Of a stretch of DNA of 45,834 bases, positions 7,640-15,610 are shown piece after piece. Under the pieces are notes generated by a model, which worked only from the letters and a program-made list of their open reading frames with translations, made no database searches and had not been told where the DNA came from. Source of the DNA: Candidatus Saccharibacteria bacterium UBA4727. Lineage in GTDB: Bacteria; Patescibacteriota; Saccharimonadia; Saccharimonadales; Saccharimonadaceae. Numbering within the stretch: position 1 is the stretch's first letter; each line of letters starts with the position of its first letter. Both the position numbers and the translations under genes were made by a program. The stretch covers positions 1,160 to 46,993 of the forward strand of contig DHJF01000040.1 in the NCBI GenBank assembly GCA_002404195.1, written 5' to 3'.

Positions 7640-9237
7640 TTTGCCTGTTCGTCTTCAGCAAGTAGCGCCGCCAACACGCCGTTCGTCCAGCCAAAACCAT
7701 CTTGCAATGGATATTCGCCGCCACCGCCGACACGTGTATCGCTCGTGACGTCGTATTTTTCAATCATTTTGCCTTTTTGCGTAAAGACCCGTACTGTTGA
7801 GGCCACCCAACGACGTTTAATGTCCTCGGCTAATGTATGATAGCCGTAGTGACGCAAGCCCTCAATCGCTACCCATTGCAGTGGCGCCCAGCCGTTTGGC
7901 GCGTCCCATTGCTGGCCGGTGACATGAAGTGTCGTCACGAGACCACCCTCCTTGAGGAAATCTTTTTGCAAGCGCTCAGCTACGGCTGCAGCCTGTTTGC
8001 TTGTGGCAATACGCGCGTAGAGCGGAAAGACAGCGGCGAGGGTGAGTTGCCCTGTTGACGCACCTTTTTTGAAATCGTGATCAACAAAGAACTGCTCTTC
8101 ATCACTCCAACAATACTGACGAATGGCTTCTGCGCGGTGCTCGGCGGCACGCAAAAAGCGCTTGGCGAGCAACGGCTGCAGCATAAACTGATACGTTTCG
8201 GCAATAATACATTCAAGCTGATACAGTAGACTATTCAAATCAACCGGTACAATATCGGTCGTATGGATGGTTTTAATATCCTGCGGATCGTAGAACCAAC
8301 GCGAGCTAAAGTCCCAGCCCGATTCCGCACCAGCCCGCAAATGCAAAAATAATTGTTTAGCCGTTTCAGCATCGTGATCTTGTGCCGTATCGACGTCTTC
8401 TTTATGCATTTCAGGGCGCGGTGTGACTTTATTATCATAATAACGGTTAAGAACCACGCCGTTAGGCATCTGTACGACACGCGAAAACGCCTCGTGTTCA
8501 GGGTTGTCGTTGACCGAACGTCTGCCCTTCATCCAGAAACGATATTCAGCCAGCAGATATGGCAAATATTCGATATAAGTACGCTTTTTGCCCTTGTGTC
8601 GCGCCAATAGCTTGACCATTTGAGCAAAAAACGGTGGTTGTGAACGACTCAAAAAATAGGTACGGTTGGCGGTAGGAATAAAACCGAATTTGCGAATCAT
8701 GTAGGCATAATTTTTCATCATGCCCTCAATCGTATCCCAGCGGCCGTCGGCAGCCAGGCCCAGCATAATAAAATAACTATCCCAGTAAAATTGCTCGCTA
8801 AAGCGTCCGCCTGGCACAATGTAGGCATATGGCAGTGCTACGAGCGACCCGTGATCGCGACGATTTTTGCGCTCCAGTACGTGCCATAGATCAGACACGT
8901 GCTGCCTGGCGGTCATTGTTTTATTAGTAACAAAGGCCGTGTCTTCTGGTGCGCCAAATTGATAAAAATGACGGGACACAAAATCACGTAAATCAAAATC
9001 GGGGTCACGTTTTTCGAGGGTATACTCTTGCTGGATATGTTTCATGCGCCGACGTGGTACTAAATCAACGAACGTCTTACCGTCGCTGTAGACACGGTCC
9101 ATCTGAACATCATTAAACAATTGCCCCAGTGCTTCGTCTGGGCTTTTTGACAACCTTAATAGATTACTCGTTGTAGCAACCAGTGCTGATTTTACTTTGT
9201 CGGTTCCGGGCAGAGGAAGAGTGATTCTTTTTGGCAT
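7636..9237 (-). CDS. GH37 alpha,alpha-trehalase, cytosolic type
   Basis: 533 residues, close to E. coli TreF. Both family signatures are present: PGGRFSEQFYWDSYF (142-156) and QQWDAPNGWAPLQW (442-455). The catalytic acid is in ESGWDFSSRW and the base in GGGEYPLQDGFGW near the end. The enzyme splits trehalose into two glucose molecules. There is no signal peptide, so it acts on imported or internal trehalose. It overlaps the convergent debranching-type gene by four bases. A TATACT -10 (9247-9252) ends nine bases before the ATG, with only a weak AAGG. For a small cell living on actinobacterial hosts, trehalose would be a natural food source; that is inference. The enzyme call itself is very secure. 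Confidence 0.95.
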   Translation of the reverse strand: MPKRITLPLPGTDKVKSALVATTSNLLRLSKSPDEALGQLFNDVQMDRVYSDGKTFVDLVPRRRMKHIQQEYTLEKRDPDFDLRDFVSRHFYQFGAPEDTAFVTNKTMTARQHVSDLWHVLERKNRRDHGSLVALPYAYIVPGGRFSEQFYWDSYFIMLGLAADGRWDTIEGMMKNYAYMIRKFGFIPTANRTYFLSRSQPPFFAQMVKLLARHKGKKRTYIEYLPYLLAEYRFWMKGRRSVNDNPEHEAFSRVVQMPNGVVLNRYYDNKVTPRPEMHKEDVDTAQDHDAETAKQLFLHLRAGAESGWDFSSRWFYDPQDIKTIHTTDIVPVDLNSLLYQLECIIAETYQFMLQPLLAKRFLRAAEHRAEAIRQYCWSDEEQFFVDHDFKKGASTGQLTLAAVFPLYARIATSKQAAAVAERLQKDFLKEGGLVTTLHVTGQQWDAPNGWAPLQWVAIEGLRHYGYHTLAEDIKRRWVASTVRVFTQKGKMIEKYDVTSDTRVGGGGEYPLQDGFGWTNGVLAALLAEDEQAN

Positions 9238-9336
9238 TACCTTGTAAGTATAAGCGCTATACGCCTCTGTGACAATCTATTTTTATATTAAAAAGAATAC
9301 AGCCGTTCCAGGGCAAAGATTCAGGTGAATGCAGTA

Positions 9337-9936
9337 CTATTTCAAGCGTAATTCACGAATTTCAGCAGTCTCTAAATGAGTAAGATCACGATGCTGTCGA
9401 CAATCAATCTTTTCAAAAGCAGTCTGTAATATCTGCAACGTATCACCATGAGAAACAAGTAATAGCATTTCGTTTTGATGTCGGTCTTCTAACTGTAAAA
9501 TAAAGGCCGTGGCGCGCGCAATAACCTGATCGACCGATTCAACGCCATTGCTCTGATGTGCCGCATCAACGGCGTCGTCATTCCACACATCTTCATAATG
9601 AACATTCGATCGTGCTTCAAATTCACCAAAATGGCGTTCACGAAGAGCAGTCGCTGCGTGCGGCGGAGCAGCCCCGACCACGCGCGCTACCGTTTCAGCA
9701 GTCTGCCACGCGCGCGAAAAATCAGAACTATAAATAATCGTCATCGCACCCAGCGAGGATTGTTCAGCGGATCGCTCTGCTTGAATAATACCTCGCTCGG
9801 TCAAGCCATAGTCAGCTTTGAGTCCATTCTCAGGACTGGCGATAATAATCCCAGCTAGATTAGCCTTACTTTCACCATGACGCATCACAAAATAACGGTT
9901 ACGGAGTGGTTCGCACAACTCAAGGTGATTCGTCAT
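9337..9936 (-). CDS. Histidine phosphatase superfamily protein
   Basis: 199 residues. The phosphate pocket of the family is complete: catalytic His in VMRHGESKAN, YSSDFSRAWQTAE (second arginine), ALRERHFGEFEAR (acid), and the second histidine in VSHGDTLQIL. Members include phosphoglycerate mutases and various phosphatases; the lack of a long mutase insertion suggests a phosphatase with a small-molecule substrate. The frame is open upstream, but the start at 9936 is preferred because it leaves a normal N-terminus and sits four bases after the typA stop codon, implying co-transcription with typA. The substrate is unknown. Confidence 0.85.
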   Translation of the reverse strand: MTNHLELCEPLRNRYFVMRHGESKANLAGIIIASPENGLKADYGLTERGIIQAERSAEQSSLGAMTIIYSSDFSRAWQTAETVARVVGAAPPHAATALRERHFGEFEARSNVHYEDVWNDDAVDAAHQSNGVESVDQVIARATAFILQLEDRHQNEMLLLVSHGDTLQILQTAFEKIDCRQHRDLTHLETAEIRELRLK

Positions 9937-9940
9937 AACT

Positions 9941-11764
9941 CTAGTTCTTAGAGTTGCGTTTTCGCTGGTTCGGATCAAGGAATCGTTTGCGGAGACGTAA
10001 CGATTTTGGCGTGACTTCAAGCAGCTCGTCGTCTTCGATAAAGTCGACTGATTGTTCGAGGCTGAGGTCAGTAAACGGCGTGAGCTGGACTGTACCGTCG
10101 CTTGAAGAGGTACGCATGTTCGTTAGTTGCTTACCGCGACATACGTTGACATCAAGGTCACCGGCGCGGTTATAGACACCGACAATCATACCTTGGTAAA
10201 CAACAGTACCAGGACCAACAAACAATTCACCACGTGCTGAGGCGTTGTCGAGTGCAAACGCAGTCGTACTACCTGCTTCGGTGGCAATTAAGGCACCGTT
10301 ACGTAGCTGCTGCAGCTTAGCGCCAAGTGGCTGGTAACCGTATGGCAAGCTGTTCATGATAATCGTACCCTTGGTTGCTGTGAGCAGAAGGTTACGTAGG
10401 CCAATCATGGCACGAGTTGGCAAAATATACGTTGTACGTGTCGTCCCAGCACTCGTTTGCTCTTGCTTTAAGAGTGTTGCACGACGTGCGCCCAATTCTT
10501 GGCTTACAGCACCGAGAAATTCGGCACCAACTTCAATCAGTAATTCTTCGACAGGTTCTTTGACGATACCATCTTCTTCGATAGTGACGGCTTGTGGGCG
10601 ACCAACTTCGAATTCGAAATCTTCACGGCGAAGGGTTTCAATCAAAACTGACAGGTGGAGTTCACCACGACCAGATACCACGAAACCAATACCTTCGTCA
10701 CGAAGACGGAGAGAAACGTTGGTTTCAAGCTCTTGGCGCAGACGGTCACCAATTTGACGACTGGTGTTGTATTTGGCTTCTTTGCCCTTCATTGGGCTGG
10801 TATTTGGACCAAGGTACATACTCAGTGTTGGCGCTTCGATGTCGATAACCGGCAACGCTTCTGGGTTCTCTTTATCGGCAATTGTTTCACCAATGTGCGC
10901 TTCCGCAATACCAGTCAGGGCAACAATGTCACCCGCACCAGCTGCATCAACTTCTTCACGGTTAAGGCCACGGTAGCCGAAGATCTTATCGATTTTACCA
11001 TTGATCAGGCTGCCGTCGCGCTTGATAAGTACGACTTGCTGAGCACGTTTGATATCGCCGCGGGTAATACGGCCAATCGCATACTTACCAAGGAAGTTGT
11101 CGTACTGCAGTGATGTCACGAGCAGTTGGAATGGCATATCTACCTCAACGGTTGGCGCTGGAATATCACTGATAATTGCGTCAAAAATTGGCGTCAGGTC
11201 AGCGTGCTCTGAAGGGTTGTCAGGCAGTTCTTTCCACGCTTTGCCGTCACGGCCAATCGCGTAATATACAGGGTAGTGTAATTGGCTGTCATCAATCGCA
11301 AGTTCCAAAAAGAGGTCAGACACTTCGTCAATCACTTCGTCGATACGGCGAGATGGCTTGTCGATTTTGTTGATAATAACGACTGGTTTCAAACCAAGTT
11401 CAAGTGCCTTAGAAAGCACAAACTTCGTCTGTGGCATTGGGCCTTCTTGAGCGTCAACAACCAACAAAACACCGTCGGCCATGTTGAGCGTGCGTTCGAC
11501 TTCACCGCTAAAATCAGCGTGTCCTGGCGTATCGATAATGTTGATTTTGTAGTCGCCGTGGTAAATCGACGTCTGCTTAGCAGTAATCGTGATGCCGCGT
11601 TCATGCTCTTGATCACCACTATCCATAATCAAATCTTGGCTCATTTCAGCCTGATTGTCACGGAAAGTGTTACTTTGTTTAAGTAGTCCGTCTACCATCG
11701 TTGTCTTGCCGTGGTCGACGTGCGCAATAATTGCAATATTGCGAATAAGTTTAGGGTCTGTCAT
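9941..11764 (-). CDS. typA: Translational GTPase TypA/BipA
   Basis: 607 residues, full family length. G-domain motifs: AHVDHGKTT (14-22), DIIDTPGHADF-type G3 (IIDTPGHADFSGE), NKID and the following elongation-factor-like domains 2, 3 and V, ending with the TypA C-terminal domain (PIGYQPLGA-like NSLPYGYQPLGAKL). TypA binds ribosomes and supports 50S assembly and growth under stress such as cold. The start MTDPKLIRNIAII (11764) follows homologues; a second ATG six codons upstream (11782) is possible, and neither has a good Shine-Dalgarno. A promoter TTGAAA-17-TATGTT lies at 11812-11840, giving a leader of about 40 bases. The histidine phosphatase follows after four bases. Confidence 0.95.
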   Translation of the reverse strand: MTDPKLIRNIAIIAHVDHGKTTMVDGLLKQSNTFRDNQAEMSQDLIMDSGDQEHERGITITAKQTSIYHGDYKINIIDTPGHADFSGEVERTLNMADGVLLVVDAQEGPMPQTKFVLSKALELGLKPVVIINKIDKPSRRIDEVIDEVSDLFLELAIDDSQLHYPVYYAIGRDGKAWKELPDNPSEHADLTPIFDAIISDIPAPTVEVDMPFQLLVTSLQYDNFLGKYAIGRITRGDIKRAQQVVLIKRDGSLINGKIDKIFGYRGLNREEVDAAGAGDIVALTGIAEAHIGETIADKENPEALPVIDIEAPTLSMYLGPNTSPMKGKEAKYNTSRQIGDRLRQELETNVSLRLRDEGIGFVVSGRGELHLSVLIETLRREDFEFEVGRPQAVTIEEDGIVKEPVEELLIEVGAEFLGAVSQELGARRATLLKQEQTSAGTTRTTYILPTRAMIGLRNLLLTATKGTIIMNSLPYGYQPLGAKLQQLRNGALIATEAGSTTAFALDNASARGELFVGPGTVVYQGMIVGVYNRAGDLDVNVCRGKQLTNMRTSSSDGTVQLTPFTDLSLEQSVDFIEDDELLEVTPKSLRLRKRFLDPNQRKRNSKN

Positions 11765-11811
11765 AAAAATAAGTCCCAAATTCATTACAAGAGGGACGTT
11801 CCTTATGTAAT

Positions 11812-11840
11812 AACATAGCATAACGGTATGATAATTTCAA
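11812..11840 (-). promoter_or_regulatory. Promoter of typA
   Basis: On the minus strand TTGAAA (+11835-11840) and TATGTT (+11812-11817) are 17 bases apart. The predicted transcript start is about 40 bases before the chosen typA start. Confidence 0.6.
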
Positions 11841-11867
11841 GAGGTGCGGACGATATCCGCGTTTGTA

Positions 11868-12698
11868 TTACTGAGGACCAGTAGCGCTATTTGCAGATGC
11901 AAGAAGACTCGCCGTCGCACTATCAATGCCGGGCTCCTTGCTTATTTGATCAATAATCGGCAAAAGCGTATCAATTTTTTGACCAGGAATACGCAGCTCG
12001 TATAATCCTATGTCAGAAACTGAACCAACAATCTGCGCCTTATACTTACAGGCGACCGCCCGAACAATCGAAGCCTGGTCTTTCGTCGTACCTTTGATTC
12101 CAAGTTCGACTACATCGTCAATAACTGGTGAGCCGGCCAAACTGCCGATGCGATCCGAGGACGGAAAGCCAGTGTCAGTGGGAATAGTGTGACAGTCTGC
12201 CCATTTTGTTCGCACCGTCACCTTGAGCGGCGCACCGACGGGCTTGCCGTCGTTCATTATCTGCAACGTTCCCGTATAAGAAGCCTTCGAAGCCGCAGGT
12301 AAATCCACCGTCAAGGGAAATTCCATATTATCGCCTTTTGGCAGTCCGCGCGTGAGATCAACTTCCGCAATACCCACCAAGTCACCCATTACCTTGACAC
12401 TTGGTGACTTCAGCACGTCTGCTGGTCGTGTTATTTCAACCATTGATCCACTTTCCGTGCCCTCATACATCGTGAGCGATACATCCTTTGTCACCCAAGG
12501 GGAGGTAGACACCGATGAGACGGGATGAGTAGCCGTTGCCGTCTGCGCTAAGCTCACCTTCTGTGGCATAAAACGATCAAGTATCGGGCGGTACGAAAAT
12601 CCTAAAACGGCACCAATCAAAAGAGTTGAGGCGCTTAAAATCGCGAATCGCGTCGGGCTAACACCAGCAATCTGACGAGCTTGTTTTGTAACGGTCAT
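11868..12698 (-). CDS. Membrane-anchored extracellular protein with I9/fervidolysin-prodomain-like C-terminus
   Basis: 276 residues. A short basic N-terminus and one membrane helix (about 18-37, RFAILSASTLLIGAVLGFSY) put the rest outside. The middle is beta-rich (SVKVMGDLVGIAEVDLTRG, SYTGTLQIMNDGKPVGAPLKVTV). The last ~75 residues run VVELGIKGTTKDQAS, AVACKYKAQIVGSVSDIGLY, ELRIPGQKIDTLLPIIDQI, PGIDSAT. That order (strand, helix, GxVVxxxxxxGLYxxxxP, helix, P-x-I/V-x-x-A) is the pattern of subtilase propeptide / inhibitor I9 and fervidolysin prodomains. No protease follows in the gene, so it may act as a free-standing inhibitor or binding module. Two cysteines are present outside. It lies next to the LamG-pilin. 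The I9-like call is pattern-based and needs a profile search. Confidence 0.6.
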   Translation of the reverse strand: MTVTKQARQIAGVSPTRFAILSASTLLIGAVLGFSYRPILDRFMPQKVSLAQTATATHPVSSVSTSPWVTKDVSLTMYEGTESGSMVEITRPADVLKSPSVKVMGDLVGIAEVDLTRGLPKGDNMEFPLTVDLPAASKASYTGTLQIMNDGKPVGAPLKVTVRTKWADCHTIPTDTGFPSSDRIGSLAGSPVIDDVVELGIKGTTKDQASIVRAVACKYKAQIVGSVSDIGLYELRIPGQKIDTLLPIIDQISKEPGIDSATASLLASANSATGPQ

Positions 12699-12800
12699 GG
12701 TTAGTTCTCAGCATACAGGACTCACCAGATGGACACAATACTCAAGCACTATAGATACGAATGTAACAATCGCAGAGTCCCCAAAGCAATTGCCACTGCT

Positions 12801-13556
12801 TTACTGAGCAGCAACGAATGGATTAGCGATGTCGCCGATCATAGTGTTACCGCCACCATGCGCCCCAATTGCCACGTAGCCGGTTGCGTTAGTCGGAACG
12901 GCCGCAGATGCCGCAGATGCAATTTGACTGCCGTCCACAAACAATGTCTGGGTGCCATTTTCCCAAATTGTCGCGACATAATGCCACTTTCCATCGTTCA
13001 ATGCCGTGGTGCTGGCGACAGTACCCCATGCGCCATTGTTACCCGCGTTAGGTTGACAGGCCGGCATATAGAAGGCAGCTACTGCTCCGTTCACTACCGC
13101 CTGAGAGATAATATTGTCGACATTTGCACATGCCGCTGCCGCAAGCCGCACCCACGCGCCTTTTGCATAAAATGTCGTCCCGAGAGAGGCAGTCGTTTCG
13201 ATATGTGTCGTTCCGTCGAAATGAAGAGCACACGTGGTGCCGGTGGGCGTTCCGCTGGTAATCCAAGAAACGGTACCGGTAATCGCATCCGAACTATTGT
13301 TGGTTGTATTTTTCGCGACACCACCGCTGCACTCGTCAAAGCGCCAAGTGCCTGTCGCGTATGCCAAATATTTATCCCTGATTTGATTTTCAAAATCGAG
13401 TGCCGCAGACAGACGCGCTCGCTCTTGCACGCCAGTATAGGCTACGGTAACAATCGCCGCTAAAATACCAATCACGACAATGACAATCAAAAGCTCGACA
13501 ATAGTAAAACCGTGCTGGCTCCGGTCTTCGATCTTTTGTTTTTGTTTAACCAACAT
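12801..13556 (-). CDS. Type IV pilin fused to a LamG/concanavalin A-like lectin domain
   Basis: 251 residues. The leader MLVKQKQKIEDRSQHG ends at G|FTIVE and the pilin helix LLIVIVVIGILAAIVTVAY follows, then a linker helix. From about residue 70 the sequence is a LamG-3-like jelly roll: TWRFDECSGGVAKNTT, ALHFDGTTHIETT, AKGAWVRL, GKWHYVATIWENGTQTLFVDG and YVAIGAHGGG. These domains bind sugars or proteins, so this pilin could present an adhesin. The last strands are short (IGDIANPFVAAQ then stop), so the domain may be slightly truncated. Four cysteines lie in the outer part. A TATAAT box ends 11 bases before the ATG and there is no Shine-Dalgarno. Two long antisense frames are shadows. Confidence 0.8.
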   Translation of the reverse strand: MLVKQKQKIEDRSQHGFTIVELLIVIVVIGILAAIVTVAYTGVQERARLSAALDFENQIRDKYLAYATGTWRFDECSGGVAKNTTNNSSDAITGTVSWITSGTPTGTTCALHFDGTTHIETTASLGTTFYAKGAWVRLAAAACANVDNIISQAVVNGAVAAFYMPACQPNAGNNGAWGTVASTTALNDGKWHYVATIWENGTQTLFVDGSQIASAASAAVPTNATGYVAIGAHGGGNTMIGDIANPFVAAQ

Positions 13557-13650
13557 TTCTAGCCTGAATTATAAAGCATAGGCTTTTTGGCGTCAACTAA
13601 AGACCGATGATATAACAAAGGTCAATACAAATACGTACCGACCTCTGCGT

Positions 13651-13794
13651 ATGCTCAATTTTGTGAAAATAATTATCAAATTGGTGGAGGTTCTGCAGGC
13701 TTACTCCAGCAGGGTCGCCCACGAGGACATCAAGGAGGCTAAGTGGTCATACGCCGGCAAGACAGTCAGACTCTATGATTGGAAGGAGGTCTAA
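13651..13794 (+). CDS. Small hypothetical ORF, atypical codon use, possibly a gene remnant
   Basis: A 47-codon frame from ATG to TAA encodes a peptide with an amphipathic start (MLNFVKIIIKLVEVLQAY) and a charged end (HEDIKEAKWSYAGKTVRLYD). The open frame extends 23 codons upstream without a start. Lysine and glutamate are written mostly AAG and GAG, and leucine CTC/CTG, unlike the AAA/GAA-rich neighbours, which hints at foreign origin. No Shine-Dalgarno is visible. It is the only gene candidate in the 330-base gap 13557-13887 between two pilins. It may be the 3' end of a lost gene rather than a working one. Confidence 0.3.
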   Translation: MLNFVKIIIKLVEVLQAYSSRVAHEDIKEAKWSYAGKTVRLYDWKEV

Positions 13795-13887
13795 CTACAG
13801 TCTGGATACGCTAGGGTGCCAGCTGACGAAAGTGAAAGTTAAGACGCAAGATACGCGGACATCCGCTATAGGTCAGATATGCGTGAC

Positions 13888-14463
13888 CTACAGTCCAGGC
13901 AAGTCGCTATAACACTCTATGCCGCCAGAGAAACCGTAGGTACTGCTCACTGCAACCCCACCCGGCGCGCCGCAATTTGTTGTATTTGCGAGAAAATAGG
14001 TTATATGCGAACTCTTTCCATCGGCGGATGAGTTGTAGTACCCTCCGGCATATTGTTTGCCGTTACAGGAGATTGTTTGAGAGCTCGGTCCGGGGATTGA
14101 GCTGGCGATTGTACGAACCGCAGAATCGAACGTAGCACTGTATGCAGTAGCACCTGTGCCATTACATACCGTTGTACCATCAGTGACATTTGCACACTGA
14201 ACGCCGTTAGGACCGAGACATGGGTAATTCACTGCAATCGGGTAAGTTCCATTCTGTGTAGCATATGATTGTAGCACTCGTCCGTATGCAGAGATAGACT
14301 CGATTGTTGCCGTGTTATTAGCGCGTTGCTGGATACCGTTATAGGCGACGATGACAATAGCCGCTAAGATGCCGATAACGACAATGACGATCAATAGCTC
14401 AACGATAGTAAAACCTCGTCGATTCTCTCGCCTAAATGATAGTGTGTTTGCATTATGCCACAT
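13888..14463 (-). CDS. Type IV pilin-like protein, cysteine-rich
   Basis: 191 residues. Leader MWHNANTLSFRRENRRG, cleavage before FTIVELLIVIVVIGILAAI, then an aromatic-poor, glycine/serine-rich globular part. Six cysteines occur after the helix (in YPCLGPN, VQCAN, TVCNG, ISCNG, TNCGA, IECYS), enough for three disulfides in the extracellular head. The N-terminal helix is almost identical to the LamG pilin upstream, while the heads share nothing obvious, the usual pattern for minor pilins that swap outer domains. CATAAT ends 11 bases before the ATG, and the sequence between (ending TAGAAATG) resembles that of the LamG pilin, suggesting duplicated control regions. No Shine-Dalgarno. Confidence 0.85.
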   Translation of the reverse strand: MWHNANTLSFRRENRRGFTIVELLIVIVVIGILAAIVIVAYNGIQQRANNTATIESISAYGRVLQSYATQNGTYPIAVNYPCLGPNGVQCANVTDGTTVCNGTGATAYSATFDSAVRTIASSIPGPSSQTISCNGKQYAGGYYNSSADGKSSHITYFLANTTNCGAPGGVAVSSTYGFSGGIECYSDLPGL

Positions 14464-14723
14464 TTCTAAATTGGATTATGTAGCATAAGCGGTATCGAGT
14501 CAAGAAAAAGGTGACTCAAATTAATCATTGGCAACAGCTTCTCCGCCGCTATTCGGTGTGGGCTTTGAAAAACTGCGAAACTCGGCGTCTTTTGGCGTGT
14601 CGCCGTACAGCCACGAGCTCCAGCTAATCGTGGCGTCGGTCATGAAGTTACGTTACATCTGGATCTTGCTGACAAGCCAGTTGTCGGCCTGTTGCAGCAA
14701 TCAACTTCGTATCTATTTGGCAA
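14464..14723. other. Gap without a clear gene; possible decayed coding sequence
   Basis: No full gene is seen. On the minus strand a 40-codon frame (14521-14643, starting MTDATISWSSWLYGDTPKD and ending near PTPNSGG) has a threonine/proline ending faintly like the tail of lamin-tail-type surface domains. Just upstream other frames give short plausible stretches broken by stops. This could be a degraded secreted-protein gene; evidence is weak. Confidence 0.25.
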
Positions 14724-14746
14724 CAAAAGAACCTGCCGTAACAGGC
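14724..14746 (-). terminator. Terminator of tRNA-Ala
   Basis: On the minus strand GCCTG/CAGGT forms a short hairpin 28 bases after the tRNA-Ala CCA, followed by TTCTTTTG. Confidence 0.5.
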
Positions 14747-14773
14747 TCGAATAAGCGCTCTGACGTGTGGTCC

Positions 14774-14850
14774 TGGTGGAGCATACCGGATTCGAACCGG
14801 TCACCTCTTCGCTGCCAGCGAAGCGCTCTAGCCAAATGAGCTAATGCCCC
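14774..14850 (-). tRNA. tRNA-Ala (anticodon GGC), CCA encoded
   Basis: A 77-base cloverleaf with anticodon loop CTGGCAG (GGC), T-loop TTCGAAT, discriminator A and encoded CCA. The acceptor stem GGGGCAT/ATGCTCC holds the G3-U70 wobble that identifies alanine tRNAs. A TGCTACAAT extended -10 lies just upstream (TACAAT at +14862-14867). Confidence 0.95.
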
Positions 14851-15203
14851 AAACTTGATTTATTGTAGCAAAAGCTCGTCGCTATTTCTAGTGACGAGCT
14901 TTCTAGGCTGTTACGCGCCCACCCGGGGCGCATGTTTGTTTTAAAACTGTTTGTGTTAATCCGCGCATTGGCACCCCAATGGCGTACCAGCTTATGGTTT
15001 ATTATGCCCCTTTGTTTAGAATTATGCAAGCAAAAATGCACTTATGGTAGTATTTTTTACTAAAACGTGCTTAAATAGTATTGTTCAGAAGCATACGCAT
15101 ATATGAAGCGAGTGTTACCTCTTAAGGGCTACTCCTCTCTTCAACTATCGACGCATGGTCGATCTGACAGTACACCAGTAAGAAGAAAAGAGTACCTAAT
15201 TTT
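14851..15203. other. Structured intergenic region upstream of the RRM gene
   Basis: No credible protein gene in 353 bases. It holds the tRNA-Ala promoter, then a 10-bp hairpin (AAAGCTCGTC 14871-14880 with 14893-14902) followed by TTTT on the minus strand, a GCGCCC/GGGCGC hairpin (14915-14931), a CATTGG/CCAATG hairpin (about 14967-14982), and ATCGAC/GTCGAT (15147-15163) in the probable leader of the RRM gene. The first hairpin could end an unseen minus-strand small RNA. I could not match any known RNA family. Confidence 0.4.
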
Positions 15204-15545
15204 ATGGCACAGCAGAATCTTTTCATCGGTAGCCTTGCTTACGCAACTACAGATGATAGTCTGAAAGCTCATTTTGAGCAAATTGGCCCTGTTTCGAGCG
15301 CTCGCGTGATCACTGATCGCGATAGCGGCCGTAGCAAAGGCTTTGGTTTCGTCGAATTCGAAAACGATGCAGACAACCAAAAAGCAGTTGACCAACTCGA
15401 CGGTAAAGAGCTTGACGGCCGCGCTATCAGCGTTGGCTTGGCTCGTCCAAAGGAAGATCGCCCAAAGCGTGATTTCGGCGGTAACGATCGTGGTGGCAAC
15501 GGTGGTGGCAACGCCGGTGGTTCATTCCGTCAGCGTAGCTGGTAA
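15204..15545 (+). CDS. RRM-domain RNA-binding protein with glycine-rich tail
   Basis: 113 residues. One RNA recognition motif fills residues 4-82: RNP2 LFIGSLAY and RNP1 KGFGFVEF, with the usual beta-alpha-beta spacing. The tail (NDRGGNGGGNAGGSF) is glycine-rich and flexible. Bacterial proteins of this type bind single-stranded RNA and are often cold-induced RNA chaperones; that role is family knowledge. It is a single gene with a long leader containing a hairpin at 15147-15163 and a weak AAAGAG site 14 bases before the ATG. A strong terminator follows at once. Confidence 0.92.
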   Translation: MAQQNLFIGSLAYATTDDSLKAHFEQIGPVSSARVITDRDSGRSKGFGFVEFENDADNQKAVDQLDGKELDGRAISVGLARPKEDRPKRDFGGNDRGGNGGGNAGGSFRQRSW

Positions 15546-15564
15546 TTTATTACCAACACCTACT

Positions 15565-15597
15565 AAAAATACCTCGTCCTAGTGGCGAGGTATTTTT
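15565..15597 (+). terminator. Terminator of the RRM gene
   Basis: A perfect 12-bp stem AAAAATACCTCG/CGAGGTATTTTT with a nine-base loop, followed by further Ts. It can also work for the converging gene at 15611. Confidence 0.85.
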
Positions 15598-15610
15598 TTG
15601 TTGGTGTTAT

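Noticed and set aside
10655..11113. Plus-strand frames across typA
   Set aside because: They are shadows of the typA coding strand with no ribosome site or motif.
12729..13463. A long plus-strand open frame (244 codons) across the LamG pilin
   Set aside because: It is antisense to a well-supported pilin with leader and domain, rich in Arg/Cys with no family likeness.
14851..15203. tmRNA, RNase P RNA, SRP RNA or 6S RNA in the intergenic region
   Set aside because: None of the signature motifs or a tRNA-like 3' end could be found on either strand.
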